A DNA stretch of 64,000 bases from Alteromonas antoniana (GCF_019249295.1 NZ_JAESDH010000011.1:1-64000); one strand, 5' to 3'; shown: positions 54,705 to 63,830, counted from the stretch's first letter. The notes: a model not told the origin generated them from the sequence alone. Made by a program: numbers and translations.

Positions 54705-55318
54705 TGGAACGTCGTGAACTGTTGAAACTGATAGCGGTGACTACCGGCACCGCCATGGTAGGCATGCCTGCGCTGGCCTATGACCAGGTGCCGCCTGTAC
54801 CGTTAAAAGATACGCCATTCTCGAAAGAGGACGTAAGCTTCATCAATGATGTCGCAGAGGTAATTTTACCTAAAACCGATACGCCGGGGGCAAAAGACGC
54901 GAACGTGGGGGCGACAATTGCCGTAATTGCTGCCGATTGTTACACCGACGCGCAGCGAGCGCATTTTAAAGCGGGGCTTAACGATATCGACACGCGTGCA
55001 AAAGCACAGTTTGGGAAACCATTTTTGCTGCTGGACAGCGACAGCAAAACAACATTGCTGAGCGAGCTGGACCGTGAAGCGAACGCCTACAATAAGAAAG
55101 TGGGACTGTGGGATGTGGCAACGGACAAGCCCAGCGATCGTAAGCCGGACTCGGACAAGCCTCTTCCTCACGCATTTTCTTTAGTGAAGCAGATGTCACT
55201 GTATACCTTTTTCACCTCGGAAGTGGGCGCCACAAAGGTATTGCGCTATGTCGCGGTACCGGGCTACTACAACGGTGAGCTGGATTACAAAAAAGGTGAC
55301 CGAGCGTGGGCGACCTGA
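54704..55318 (+). CDS. Gluconate 2-dehydrogenase subunit 3-type small subunit with Tat signal
   Basis: A 204-residue protein of the gluconate 2-dehydrogenase subunit 3 family. The Tat signal is MERRELLKLIAVTTGTAMVGMPALA, and the mature part has INDVAEVILPKTDTPGAKDANV and a C-terminal GGTGEY-like VLRYVAVPGYYNGELDY. In related enzymes it escorts the GMC subunit across the membrane. Start and stop codons of the two genes overlap by 1 nt (TAATG). The third, cytochrome c subunit of such complexes is not in this cluster. Confidence 0.87.
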   Translation: MERRELLKLIAVTTGTAMVGMPALAYDQVPPVPLKDTPFSKEDVSFINDVAEVILPKTDTPGAKDANVGATIAVIAADCYTDAQRAHFKAGLNDIDTRAKAQFGKPFLLLDSDSKTTLLSELDREANAYNKKVGLWDVATDKPSDRKPDSDKPLPHAFSLVKQMSLYTFFTSEVGATKVLRYVAVPGYYNGELDYKKGDRAWAT

Positions 55319-55362
55319 ACATCGGTGGCAAACATGACAAATTTAAAAGATAGGAAACGGTA

Positions 55363-56151
55363 ATGAAGATGCACTCAATAGGGCTAATAACGCTGACGGC
55401 GGGCATTGGCGCGCTTTCTGCCTGTGCGATGGCAACGGATGATGATCGCCTTACCCGTGAACAGCAGGCAGCAAAAACAGAAGTGTGGAAGCCTGTGCCA
55501 CCAGTGGTAGAAGCGAAAGCCGGCGACGTGCCTTCTGACGCCGTGGTTCTGTTCGATGGCACTGACCTGTCAGCATGGGAATCGGTAAACGGCGGCGACG
55601 CGCAGTGGACGGTGGGTAATGGCACCATGACAGTCAAGCCTGGCACCGGGGATATTAAAACGAAAGAAAGTTTCTGTGATATCCAGCTTCATTTTGAATG
55701 GAAAACGCCAACAGACGTTGCCGGGCTGGAAGGTCAGCAACGAAATAACAGCGGCATTTTTTTACAGCAGCGCTACGAGATCCAGGTACTGGACTCGTAC
55801 AATAACAAGACTTATCCCAACGGTCAGGCGGGCAGTGTCTATAAGCAAACTATTCCGCTGGTAAACGCCATGCGCGAGCCCGGAGAGTGGCAGGAATATG
55901 ACATTATCTTCAATGCGCCTGAGTTCGATGGAGAAGAGCTGGTAAAACCCGGATATGTGACCGTGCTGCACAACGGCGTGCTGGTGCAGAATCATACTGA
56001 AATTCTGGGTAAAACCGAATGGATTGGGCCAGCCTCTTACGAGGCACATGGTTGCGCACCACTCCAACTACAGGATCATTCAAACCCGGTAAGCTTTCGC
56101 AATATCTGGGTGCGGGAAATTGGCGACAATCACGTTACCCGGTTCGACTAA
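55363..56151 (+). CDS. DUF1080 lipoprotein, 3-keto-glycoside hydrolase-like
   Basis: A 262-residue protein with a lipoprotein-like signal ([21 protein letters not shown]). The mature part is a DUF1080 (3-keto-disaccharide hydrolase) domain: [61 protein letters not shown] and the terminal [14 protein letters not shown]1080 proteins have been shown to cleave 3-keto-glycosides made by glucoside 3-dehydrogenases. This completes a pathway in which the GMC enzyme oxidises a glycoside and this enzyme breaks it. A terminator follows directly. Confidence 0.87.
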   Translation: MKMHSIGLITLTAGIGALSACAMATDDDRLTREQQAAKTEVWKPVPPVVEAKAGDVPSDAVVLFDGTDLSAWESVNGGDAQWTVGNGTMTVKPGTGDIKTKESFCDIQLHFEWKTPTDVAGLEGQQRNNSGIFLQQRYEIQVLDSYNNKTYPNGQAGSVYKQTIPLVNAMREPGEWQEYDIIFNAPEFDGEELVKPGYVTVLHNGVLVQNHTEILGKTEWIGPASYEAHGCAPLQLQDHSNPVSFRNIWVREIGDNHVTRFD

Positions 56152-56167
56152 CGAATATAAAGAAACG

Positions 56168-56196
56168 AAAAAGGAGGCAGCACGCCTCCTTTTTTA
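56168..56196. terminator. Bidirectional terminator
   Basis: GGAGGC and GCCTCC arms extended by A5/T5 around AGCAC. It serves the DUF1080 gene (+) and the convergent MCP gene (-). Confidence 0.9.
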
Positions 56197-56275
56197 TTTA
56201 TTTTGAAAAGCTGACTTGTTCAGCTTTCTTTTCGACAAGCGTATACCAGGTAATAGCACTTATCCGGGTGGGCGC

Positions 56276-58414
56276 TTACCGTCTGGTTTTTAACTTACTC
56301 AGCAAGTCGCTTAGCGTGTTCACTTCGCGGGAAATGGCTTCTGAGCTTTCCTGCGAGGCTTCTGATATGGCCGATACCTCTTTGGTGGCGTTGCCAATAA
56401 CGACCATATTCCGGTTTAACTCTTCACTGACCTGACTTTGCTCTTCTGCAGCAGCTGCCATTTGTGTCATGTGCTGACTGATCTCATCAATTTGTAGCAC
56501 GGTCTCCTGCATCTTCTGTAGCGCTTCCTGGGTTCGTGACGATGCCTGCTCTGCTTTGGTGTTGCCTTGCTCGATAATGCCTACTGTATTATCCACCTCG
56601 CTTTGCAGCGCCGTAATAACTTTACTGATTTCACCCACCGAGTCTGCCGTTTTTGAGGCCAGTGAGCGAACTTCATCAGCGACCACGCTGAAGCCGCGGC
56701 CGTTTTCTCCTGCCCGGGCGGCCTCAATGGCGGCATTCAGCGCCAGCAGGTTGGTTTGCTCTGCAATAGCGCCGATGACGTCCAGGATTTTCTTGATATC
56801 GGTACTGCGTTCGGATACCGCTTTAACGGCCTTTGAGGCATCCTTCATTTCGCCGGAGAGCTCCATGACCAACTCGGTAGAATGCGAAATTTCCTGTTCG
56901 GTCTGCTGCACTGATTTGTTGGCAGTATCGGCGTTATCCGCGGCATTACTGGCAGTGCGGGCCACATCATGCGCGGTTTGCGACATTTCTGTAATGGCGG
57001 TTACCACGCTGTCTATTTCAGATTGCTGCACCTGAATTTGCTCGTTGGTAGCAGCCGCGCGCGACTGCGTTTGCTCGCTTTGTTTGATAACCTGTTCACA
57101 TGATTCCTTCGCTTGCTCAAGCAACTCTCGCACTTTCTCTTTAAACAGATTAAAGGCCTGACTAAGCTGTATCAGCTCGGCGTGGGAATGGACCTGGATA
57201 TCCTGAGTAAGATCGCCACCCTGACCGGCCAATACGGTCATACGATCTGCAACCTGCTTCACTGGTTGAATAATGCCGCGCGTGAACAGATAGATGAGCG
57301 ACAAGGCAATTAACGTGGTTATCATTGCCACCACAAACTGTGTGGTAAGTAACGAGTTGATGGCTGAAGAAATCAGGCCCTCTACTGTGGCCACCGGCGC
57401 AAGCGCCGCATTCACGTTGACGCCGACAACCAGTTGCCAGTCCACTTGCGGAAGCGATAGCGTTATTGGGCGGGTAACATAAAGCATATCGTCAATTTGC
57501 ACCGACTCTGGCTTGCCCGATACCGACAGAATCTTTTCACTGACACTGTCATCGTTAAATACCTCAGTGAAAGGACGGGCCAGTTTATCCGTGGCATCGG
57601 TGGCGGCAGCCACCATACCGTTCTGGCTAATCACGTACACTTCGGCTTCACCATTGTATAAAGACGCTTTCAGATCGTTGGCGCGTTGCTGCAGGATAGG
57701 AAGATTAAGGTCGACGCCGACAACACCCCGGAAGCGACCGTTTGCAATCACCGGCACCGTTAAGCTGGTCATGAGCTCCTCGTAGCCTTCGCGGATTTCA
57801 TAGTTGTAGGGGTTCGCTACGCAGGGCTTCATGTTGTCCTTATTACACAAATACCACTCGGCGGCACGAAACCCAAACTCATCCAGTGTGGCATCATATT
57901 TCTCATCGGCGTCATCGATAGGGATCTGTTGAATTGCACCGTTTTGCTCCCGTACAAAGTACACCTCAAAGCTGCCGCGTCCGGGGACTGAGTGTGAGGC
58001 TCCGCCTGAGAACGCCGAGGCGTTGCCATCAAATTGATTGGCCTCAAACTGTGCGTACATACTGGACGTCGAGCCGGCAGCGAGGAGACTTCGCACCATG
58101 CGTTCGGTTTGCTCCCGTGTGAGCGAATTACTGTCACTGGCTTCTATGCTTGCAGCAAGTGCTGCGGCGAGGTTATAGGGTACCTGATGCGCTGTGCCCA
58201 TAAGGGTTTGTGTTTGTGCCGCGTACTGAGATGCCTTGGCTGACATCGTGGCCTCAATCTGAGAGGTTACTTCCTCACTGATATGGCGGTTAATGTCCTG
58301 CTCGGCATCGTCCAGCAAAAAGTAACTTACCGTAATAAATACCAGTGCCAGCAACACAAATAGCGCGCCGACAACCGACATGAGTTTCACAGTAAGAGAG
58401 AGGCGTTGATTCAT
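56276..58414 (-). CDS. Transmembrane Cache-domain methyl-accepting chemotaxis protein
   Basis: A 712-residue chemoreceptor. One membrane helix lies near 12-33 and another near 350-372; between them a double Cache domain (about 50-340) has [43 protein letters not shown], with two Cys residues that could pair. HAMP follows ([16 protein letters not shown]) and then the signalling domain with [34 protein letters not shown]. The WY...Y...D pattern resembles amino-acid-binding Cache domains, but the Arg position differs. There is no CheR-docking pentapeptide (it ends KLKTRR). It stands alone, away from the che operon. Confidence 0.92.
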   Translation of the reverse strand: MNQRLSLTVKLMSVVGALFVLLALVFITVSYFLLDDAEQDINRHISEEVTSQIEATMSAKASQYAAQTQTLMGTAHQVPYNLAAALAASIEASDSNSLTREQTERMVRSLLAAGSTSSMYAQFEANQFDGNASAFSGGASHSVPGRGSFEVYFVREQNGAIQQIPIDDADEKYDATLDEFGFRAAEWYLCNKDNMKPCVANPYNYEIREGYEELMTSLTVPVIANGRFRGVVGVDLNLPILQQRANDLKASLYNGEAEVYVISQNGMVAAATDATDKLARPFTEVFNDDSVSEKILSVSGKPESVQIDDMLYVTRPITLSLPQVDWQLVVGVNVNAALAPVATVEGLISSAINSLLTTQFVVAMITTLIALSLIYLFTRGIIQPVKQVADRMTVLAGQGGDLTQDIQVHSHAELIQLSQAFNLFKEKVRELLEQAKESCEQVIKQSEQTQSRAAATNEQIQVQQSEIDSVVTAITEMSQTAHDVARTASNAADNADTANKSVQQTEQEISHSTELVMELSGEMKDASKAVKAVSERSTDIKKILDVIGAIAEQTNLLALNAAIEAARAGENGRGFSVVADEVRSLASKTADSVGEISKVITALQSEVDNTVGIIEQGNTKAEQASSRTQEALQKMQETVLQIDEISQHMTQMAAAAEEQSQVSEELNRNMVVIGNATKEVSAISEASQESSEAISREVNTLSDLLSKLKTRR

Positions 58415-58658
58415 AGGGGATTCCTCAAACAGCGCATAGTAAGTCTTTTATTATTAACGGCATCGCCAGTTTCAGCTGAATGGCAAAATGCAATAAATGT
58501 TCAGATATTCAAAGTATAGACAGGAATCCGGTTTGCGCGGTAAACATGTGAAATATGACGCAGAAATCTGTTGCCAGACATACCGCTTCAATACCCTTAG
58601 GCATCGATTTTTGGTAGCCTAGCGGCCCTTTTTGCCACTAAGACCAATAAACACAAGT

Positions 58659-59531
58659 ATGACCGGAGAAATTGCAGCACTGACAACCGCGCTAAGCTGG
58701 GCAATCGCCGCACGCCTGTTTCGTCACCTTGGCGGGTCATTCTCAGCATTATCGATGAACTTGTGGAAAGGGCTTTTCACTATCATCGTGCTCTCGGTTG
58801 TGATTCTGCTGTTTGTGCCGCTATCCAGCTTACCGGCTGAAGCTTATATCTGGCTGCTGCTTAGCGGTGTGATCGGGATTGGCATTGGCGATACGTTTTT
58901 CTTCCTCGCATTGCGGCGTATTGGCGATAGCCAGACGGTGCTGGTGGCCGAAACACTGGCGCCGATATTTGCCGCCTTGCTGGCCATGGTATGGATTGCC
59001 GAGTGGCTTAGCTGGCAGCAGTGGCTGGGGGTGGCACTGGTTATCATTTCGGTCGACATGGTGATTAAATCCAAACGCCGGTTCTCCGCCGAGATTGTGC
59101 CTTCAGTCGGCTACCTGTATGCAGTTATCGCTGCGGTGTGTCAGGCTATCGGCGCGGTAATAAGCCGCGATATTCTTACCGGATACGAGATCGGAGCCGC
59201 TGAGGCCGCAAACTGGCGGTTAATCGGTGGGCTTGTCGTGGTGGCGCTATTTATGTTGCTGCGACGGGAACGCTGGCTGCCAACCAGTAGTAAGCCGTTA
59301 AAAATGTGGGGCATGTTTGCGATTGCCACATTGCTGGGGACGGTATTTGCCATGTATTTTCAGATGCTGGGCTTTGCTAATGCCAAGGCGGGTATCGTGC
59401 AAACGCTTATTGCTACCAGCGCAATCTTTTCACTGGGCGTGGCGGCAGTGATGGGCGAAAAAATTCACCGAAATACGGTTATGTGGTCGCTTGCTGCGCT
59501 CGGCGGTGTCGGGATTTTGGTGATTTCCTGA
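58659..59531 (+). CDS. EamA/DMT-family exporter
   Basis: A 290-residue membrane protein with ten predicted helices in two EamA repeats. I prefer the ATG at 58659 (MTGEIAALTTALSWAIAARLF) to a TTG at 58632. The first repeat ends with GDTFFFLALRRIGDSQTVLVAETLAPIFAALLA and the second with FQMLGFANAKAGIVQTLIATSAIFSLGVAAVMGEKI, typical of drug/metabolite exporters. The substrate is unknown. The ribosome site is weak. No neighbour clearly relates to it. Confidence 0.85.
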   Translation: MTGEIAALTTALSWAIAARLFRHLGGSFSALSMNLWKGLFTIIVLSVVILLFVPLSSLPAEAYIWLLLSGVIGIGIGDTFFFLALRRIGDSQTVLVAETLAPIFAALLAMVWIAEWLSWQQWLGVALVIISVDMVIKSKRRFSAEIVPSVGYLYAVIAAVCQAIGAVISRDILTGYEIGAAEAANWRLIGGLVVVALFMLLRRERWLPTSSKPLKMWGMFAIATLLGTVFAMYFQMLGFANAKAGIVQTLIATSAIFSLGVAAVMGEKIHRNTVMWSLAALGGVGILVIS

Positions 59532-59891
59532 AGCCATTCCGTTTGCTCCGACTTGATAGCGTTAGATCGTAACAGTGTGAGCCAGAGCCACAGTCAGGCC
59601 GGGTGTAGGTGGCAAATTTGTAGGAACACCCAAAAAAAGCGACTTGTTATGCCAGAGGGCGGCCCCCTCTTGCCTGTCTGCTAAAGTCAAGGAGCTGACA
59701 TTCGACGTCCTCATTTGCGCCTGCTTTCAAGTGCTGCGTAAAACTCGCAGCAATTCCCGTCAACTGAGCAGGTGAAGAAGCCTTAAATTGAACGACGTAG
59801 ATTGGGGCGTTCGTATCAGTGGCCTTTTTTGTGTCTTTTTCCTATTGCCATCGTAACCAAGCTGCATACGGTCAGTAAAACAGGATACCTT
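59532..59891. other. Intergenic region without a supported gene
   Basis: About 360 bases. AGAGGG and CCCTCT around 59653-59670 could form a weak stem, possibly ending the EamA gene. I see no riboswitch pattern and no conserved small ORF. Confidence 0.3.
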
Positions 59892-61124
59892 ATGTCAGAA
59901 AATAGCGGCTTGAAACAAACCCTTTCGTTGTTCGATCTCATTTTGTTTGGTGTGGGTGGCGTCGTGGGCGCTGGTATCTATGCGATCATTGGCGAGGCAG
60001 CGGCTTTTAGTGGCAACCTTTTATGGGCATCGTTTCTTATTGCTGCTGTAGTTGCACTGTTAACCAGTCTCTCCTACGCTGAATTCGTTAGTCGCTATCC
60101 CGACGCAGGAGGCAGCTTTGAATTTGTAAAACGGGCATTTGGCCCACGATTTGCGCTGGTGCTTTCTGTCGTCATGTTTCTTACCGGGGTGGTTGCGCCT
60201 GCTGCTATCGCCATTAGCTTCAGTGAATATCTGAGTCGCCTTATTGAGATCCCTGGCTGGATAAGTACCACGGGTATTGTGGTTCTGATGGTTATGGTCA
60301 ATGCCTTTGGCATGCGTCAGTCATCTTTGTTCAATAACTTTGCAACCATCGTCACGATCATCGGACTTGGCGCGGTCATTCTGTTTGCCGCACCTTCTGT
60401 GGGTGAAGCGAATTACTTCGAACCTGCAGAGCTGGGGTATATTGGCGTGTTAAGCGGTGGTGCGTTGATTTTTTTCAGCTACGTTGGCTTTGAAGATTTA
60501 GTGAAGATGGCTGAGGAAGCCAAGGAGCCCCGAAAAAATTTGCCCAAGGCGTTAATTATTTCAGGGCTCATTGTATTAATGCTTTATTTGCTAATCGCGG
60601 TCTGCGCAGTCAGTGTTATGAGCGCAGAAGAGCTGGCCAAAGCAGATGGTCCACTGGCTGCGGTGATGCGGGAAACTGGCGGCGAAACTTGGGCAACAAT
60701 ACTCATTGGCGTTGCCCTATTTGCCACCAGTAAAACCATTCTCAGCAATACCATCTCCACTAGCCGCCTGATGTTCGATGTGGCAAGAGATAACGATATT
60801 CCCTATATCAATCATTTCGAAAAAGTGGATAAAGGCAGCGGCACTCCCCGCTCTGCTATTTTTCTTGTAGGTATTGTGGTGATAATCTTTGCGTTAATTG
60901 GCGACTTAAAAATTGTTGCCAGTTTAAGCAATATTTTTGTGTTTACCTTGTTCATTATTGTGAATATTGCGTTGATACGCTATCGATTGAAATATGCTGA
61001 AGAGTCGGCAAAACCCGCATTTCAGGTACCAATTAATATTGGCAAGGTACCATTTCCGACAATACTCGCACTGATTGGATTAATATTGCTTTTCGGCTTT
61101 AATATTGGAAACATGTTAGGCTGA
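59892..61124 (+). CDS. APC-family amino acid permease
   Basis: A 410-residue permease with about eleven helices. I chose the ATG at 59892 because AGGA lies upstream and the family's first helix begins at once (LSLFDLILFGVGGVVGAGIYAIIGEAA). Helix 1 GxGIxxxxG, SYAEFVSRYPDAGGSFEFVKRAFG and the EDLVKMAEEAKEPRKNLPKAL loop are clear APC hallmarks. The substrate is probably an amino acid; it is shorter than most relatives and stops soon after a final hydrophobic segment. It is monocistronic as far as can be seen. Confidence 0.87.
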   Translation: MSENSGLKQTLSLFDLILFGVGGVVGAGIYAIIGEAAAFSGNLLWASFLIAAVVALLTSLSYAEFVSRYPDAGGSFEFVKRAFGPRFALVLSVVMFLTGVVAPAAIAISFSEYLSRLIEIPGWISTTGIVVLMVMVNAFGMRQSSLFNNFATIVTIIGLGAVILFAAPSVGEANYFEPAELGYIGVLSGGALIFFSYVGFEDLVKMAEEAKEPRKNLPKALIISGLIVLMLYLLIAVCAVSVMSAEELAKADGPLAAVMRETGGETWATILIGVALFATSKTILSNTISTSRLMFDVARDNDIPYINHFEKVDKGSGTPRSAIFLVGIVVIIFALIGDLKIVASLSNIFVFTLFIIVNIALIRYRLKYAEESAKPAFQVPINIGKVPFPTILALIGLILLFGFNIGNMLG

Positions 61125-61175
61125 AACCGGAGCGGACCCCGGTCGGTTAAATAGACTGTTGGAAAAGGAATTCAA

Positions 61176-62267
61176 ATGCCATCTTTATATAAATTTTTCC
61201 TTGGGTTTGTCTGTGCGTCCATGACCTTGGTCACAAACGCGCAGGATTTCCCGTGTGATGAAGTCGATAAGAAAGCCATCGAAGAAGTATCACCCGATAA
61301 GATAAAGCGTATTTCAGGATTTCAGACAGCTACCCCTGTTGAGAGGGCGAATCCGAGGTACCCAGCCGAAGCCGCAAGAACGGGTTCCGAAGGTTGGGTA
61401 ACAATGAGTTACGTTATTAATGAAGAAGGTGCAGTCGAAGATGTCATCGTCGATGACTATAGTGGTCATAAAGCTTTCAGGCACGAAGCTGTTCGCGCCT
61501 TGAAACGCTGGAAATTTGATCCTGCCATGAAAAATGGGGCACCTACTGAGCAATGTCATCAAGCAATCCGGATTGATTTTCTTCTTGAAGATAATACGGG
61601 AGCTAAACGTAGCTTCATTCGCGCGTATCGAGAAATTGAAGGTTTGCTCAGCGAAGAAAAGTTCGCGCTGGCCGATGAGAAAATGGCCAAGCTAGAAGCA
61701 AAACGTAACTTCAATCGCTACGAAAGTACGTATTTTTATACATTGGATGGCAAACTGGCGCGCCGTCTTAACGACGTGCAGCGAGAACTAAATAGTTACT
61801 CAAAAGCGCTTAACAGTGCGAATCAGTCAGAATTCGAAGACGCGTTCAAAGCTGACTTGATAAGGCAGATATTCGCGCTCGAAGTCAATTTTGGCTATTA
61901 CGCGCTGGCATTAGAGTCATTCGATAAACTATTGGAGTTAGATGGCGCTGAAGCTTATCGTGCAGAGCTCGCGCCTGTAGTTGAAGAGATTAATGCGCTG
62001 ATCGAATCTAAGTCGCCCATGAGTATAGCGTTAGCGGTAAAAGACAGTGGTTCTCAATTCTACACTCTTACCCGCAACCAGTTTGGCTTTTCCTATATCG
62101 ATGGCGACCTGGATTCTGTTGAAGTGCGCTGCGAATCTCACCGCGAAAAATTTACTGTTGCTGAGAATTTCATCTGGAGCATTCCGCAATCCTGGGGACA
62201 ATGTCGCGTGTTGATTCAAGGCGAACCGGGAACAACATTTGAGCTTGTTGAAGTTAATAACGCTTAA
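61176..62267 (+). CDS. Secreted protein with TonB C-terminal domain
   Basis: A 363-residue protein with a signal peptide (LYKFFLGFVCASMTLVTNAQ). A TonB-C-like domain lies near 50-135 (PVERANPRYPAEAARTGSEGWVTMSYVINEEGAVEDVIVDDYSG, KRWKFDPAMKNGAP), followed by a helical, TPR-like middle (140-275) and a final domain with two Cys residues. There is no N-terminal membrane anchor or Pro-rich linker of a classic TonB, so it is not an energy transducer of the usual type. Such hybrids are common in Alteromonadales; function unknown. AAAAGGAA precedes the start. Confidence 0.8.
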   Translation: MPSLYKFFLGFVCASMTLVTNAQDFPCDEVDKKAIEEVSPDKIKRISGFQTATPVERANPRYPAEAARTGSEGWVTMSYVINEEGAVEDVIVDDYSGHKAFRHEAVRALKRWKFDPAMKNGAPTEQCHQAIRIDFLLEDNTGAKRSFIRAYREIEGLLSEEKFALADEKMAKLEAKRNFNRYESTYFYTLDGKLARRLNDVQRELNSYSKALNSANQSEFEDAFKADLIRQIFALEVNFGYYALALESFDKLLELDGAEAYRAELAPVVEEINALIESKSPMSIALAVKDSGSQFYTLTRNQFGFSYIDGDLDSVEVRCESHREKFTVAENFIWSIPQSWGQCRVLIQGEPGTTFELVEVNNA

Positions 62268-62298
62268 TCTAATTATAACTCCCCCAAGAAAGCGTTAG

Positions 62299-62673
62299 TC
62301 ATAGCCTTTTAATCTGATTGATGATCAATGGAGATACAGAGTCATGAATACCTCCAGACGGTCCAAACATAAAGTGATGTTTCGTCTGACTTCCCTCTTT
62401 TTTAGTAACCAGTACATGTTTGTCGGTAACGATAAGATTCTCGACTTCTTCTACGCTGATTTTAGTGAAAGTTGGGAATGTATGAATATAGATATACTTG
62501 CCGCGTTTAATTATTGAATATCTGCCCCATACCCAACAAACCAATGCCACCATTGCAGCAATAGTTGTATAAAAAACAAAACGCATGAATAGGTTATCGG
62601 GTGTGAGCACACTCGTGAGTATAAATACGAGAAACAATGTCGTTGTGTAATTTAAAAAAAATAGTACAGTCAT
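62299..62673 (-). CDS. Small two-helix membrane protein, possible bacteriocin immunity protein
   Basis: A 124-residue protein with the start placed at the ATG 62673 (MTVLFFLNYTTTLFLVFIL), preceded by GGTAAG; a longer frame to 62748 would overlap the preceding peptide gene. Two membrane helices (about 3-22 and 31-52) are followed by a soluble part rich in beta strands (YIYIHTFPTFTKISVEEVENLIVTDKHVLVTKKE), somewhat like a bacterial PH-type domain. It lies 37 nt behind two microcin-like peptide genes on the same strand. Immunity proteins of such systems are usually small membrane proteins, which makes this the best candidate, but no family was recognised. Confidence 0.65.
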   Translation of the reverse strand: MTVLFFLNYTTTLFLVFILTSVLTPDNLFMRFVFYTTIAAMVALVCWVWGRYSIIKRGKYIYIHTFPTFTKISVEEVENLIVTDKHVLVTKKEGSQTKHHFMFGPSGGIHDSVSPLIINQIKRL

Positions 62674-62686
62674 TCTACTTACCAGA

Positions 62687-62708
62687 AAGAGAGGCACATG
62701 CCTCTCTT
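62687..62708 (-). repeat. Perfect inverted repeat between peptide gene and candidate immunity gene
   Basis: AAGAGAGGCA and TGCCTCTCTT form 10-bp arms around CA. Read on the minus strand the stem follows the second peptide's stop by a few nt and has no proper T-tract, so it could be an attenuator or mRNA stabiliser rather than a full terminator. Confidence 0.55.
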
Positions 62709-62710
62709 GA

Positions 62711-62926
62711 TTATGGATAACAAAAGTATGCGCCACCAATTGTGCCAATTGCTGATCCTAAAGAGCTGCCACCCGTAATGCCAGCTCCGGCTCCGAAACC
62801 AAAACCTCCCACAAAGCCTGCGACACCACCAATTATTCCACCGGTGATACCACCACCAACAGCCCAGTTGGACATGCAATCACCGCCAGAAACTTGTGAG
62901 CTCTCGTCAAGGTTTAATTCTTTCAT
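62711..62926 (-). CDS. Microcin-like Gly-rich peptide 2 with double-glycine leader
   Basis: A 71-residue precursor starting at the ATG 62926, with AAGGA overlapping the stop of the preceding peptide gene. The first 15 residues, MKELNLDESSQVSGG, fit a double-glycine leader (acidic/hydrophobic, ending V-S-G-G) of the kind cleaved by C39-peptidase ABC exporters such as CvaB. The predicted mature part has 56 residues, very rich in Gly and Ala with repeated GxxxG spacing, a Cys at its second position and one near the end (YFCYP). That suggests a disulfide and membrane-inserting helices, as in class II microcins. No exporter gene is in the window. I know of no described peptide with this sequence. 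Confidence 0.72.
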   Translation of the reverse strand: MKELNLDESSQVSGGDCMSNWAVGGGITGGIIGGVAGFVGGFGFGAGAGITGGSSLGSAIGTIGGAYFCYP

Positions 62927-62936
62927 TTCTCTATCC

Positions 62937-63143
62937 TTAAGGTATGCAAACTGCAGTGCCAATTTGCGTTCCAAATCCAAAACCCCAAACTGCACCAGCA
63001 CCCATACCTATCCCTGCAGTAGCAATACCACCACCGATAAAGCCGCCTAGTGCACCCAATGCACCAAAACCAGCTACACATACACTTTCGTCCAAACCGG
63101 CACCACTTATACTATTAAGCTCTTTAAAAGTTAATTCGTTCAA
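62937..63143 (-). CDS. Microcin-like Gly-rich peptide 1 with colicin V-type leader
   Basis: A 68-residue precursor if translation starts at TTG 63143, which has GGAG nine nt upstream; an ATG at 63158 would add MEIII. The TTG start yields the leader MNELTFKELNSISGA, the same length as and very like that of colicin V (MRTLTLNELDSVSGG). The mature part (53 residues) is Gly/Ala-rich with GxxxG-like spacing and has two cysteines, one near each end (SVC near the start, AVCIP at the end), mirroring the next peptide (YFCYP). The genes are only 10 nt apart. The pair suggests a two-component bacteriocin, though two independent peptides are possible. Confidence 0.72.
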   Translation of the reverse strand: MNELTFKELNSISGAGLDESVCVAGFGALGALGGFIGGGIATAGIGMGAGAVWGFGFGTQIGTAVCIP

Positions 63144-63215
63144 GATGATAATCTCCATTTAATTATACTTGGTCCCTTAAAAAGGCTGATACAGTCTATT
63201 TAAATCACCTGAGCC

Positions 63216-63338
63216 TTAATACTGAACAGATGAATAGTTCTGGAAGTTGAAGTGAAATTCAGGATTAGGGGTGAACCCTGCTTGCTGCAGTTGGGTGATG
63301 ATGGTCATCGCGGGTAGAGTTACCTCAACGCTTTGCAT
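63216..63338 (-). CDS. 40-residue ORF with strong ribosome site ahead of the peptide genes
   Basis: An ORF of 40 codons (begins MQSVEVTLPAMTIITQLQQA, then GFTPNPEFHF) with CTGGAGGAG ending four nt before the ATG, one of the best Shine-Dalgarno sites in the window. It has no signal peptide, membrane helix or double-glycine motif. It lies on the same strand, 72 nt upstream of the first microcin-like gene. It may be a helper, regulator or another small peptide of the locus, or a coincidence; I recognise no family. Confidence 0.45.
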   Translation of the reverse strand: MQSVEVTLPAMTIITQLQQAGFTPNPEFHFNFQNYSSVQY

Positions 63339-63795
63339 AAACTCCTCCAGATTAGAACAAATTGAAGGGAAGGTTTACACCGAAACAGCTGTGCCTTGAA
63401 TTTCGGAGAGTGTTTCTTAACAAATTGAAACAGCAACGTTTGTTTTGGTCGATAACGTTATAAGGTAAGAGTTAGAGCGACTGGCAATGGCATTCTTGTA
63501 CAGGAGTGGTAACTCAGTGTATTGATAACTCTGCGGTTAGACCACTACTCTTTTAGATGGAAAGTTCATTGTGGCAAAGTCGGGTTTACGTACTAAACAG
63601 CCGAATTAAACGAAGCGCGATTGTGAGTAACTTGACTAAGTGCATTCTCAACTGGCATTGATTTACTATAAAATAAGTACATCAAAACGCGATGGTGTCT
63701 TAAATACCAATCATCAAATGATAAATGCGTTAGTTATTGATTTAACTGCGTGTTGAACGCGACCGGTGTTTAAGCAATGCCCGCCCACAAACTGC
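63339..63795. other. AT-rich intergenic region before rpsF
   Basis: About 450 bases without a supported gene. It contains a short dyad (ATAACGTTAT near 63454) and generally lower GC than the upstream loci. The promoter of the minus-strand peptide locus must lie in its left part, but I could not assign it. Confidence 0.35.
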
Positions 63796-63824
63796 TTGTG
63801 TGGTGAACAATTGATCTATATAAT
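63796..63824 (+). promoter_or_regulatory. Sigma-70 promoter of rpsF
   Basis: TTGTGT (63796-63801), 17-bp spacer and a perfect TATAAT (63819-63824), followed by a GC-rich discriminator (GCGCGCCC), typical of ribosomal protein genes under stringent control. Confidence 0.75.
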
Positions 63825-63830
63825 GCGCGC

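Noticed and set aside
62742-63050. Proline-rich plus-strand frame over the microcin-like genes
   Set aside because: Its Pro-rich repeats are the complement of the Gly-rich peptide genes; the minus-strand genes have leaders, start sites and matching cysteines.
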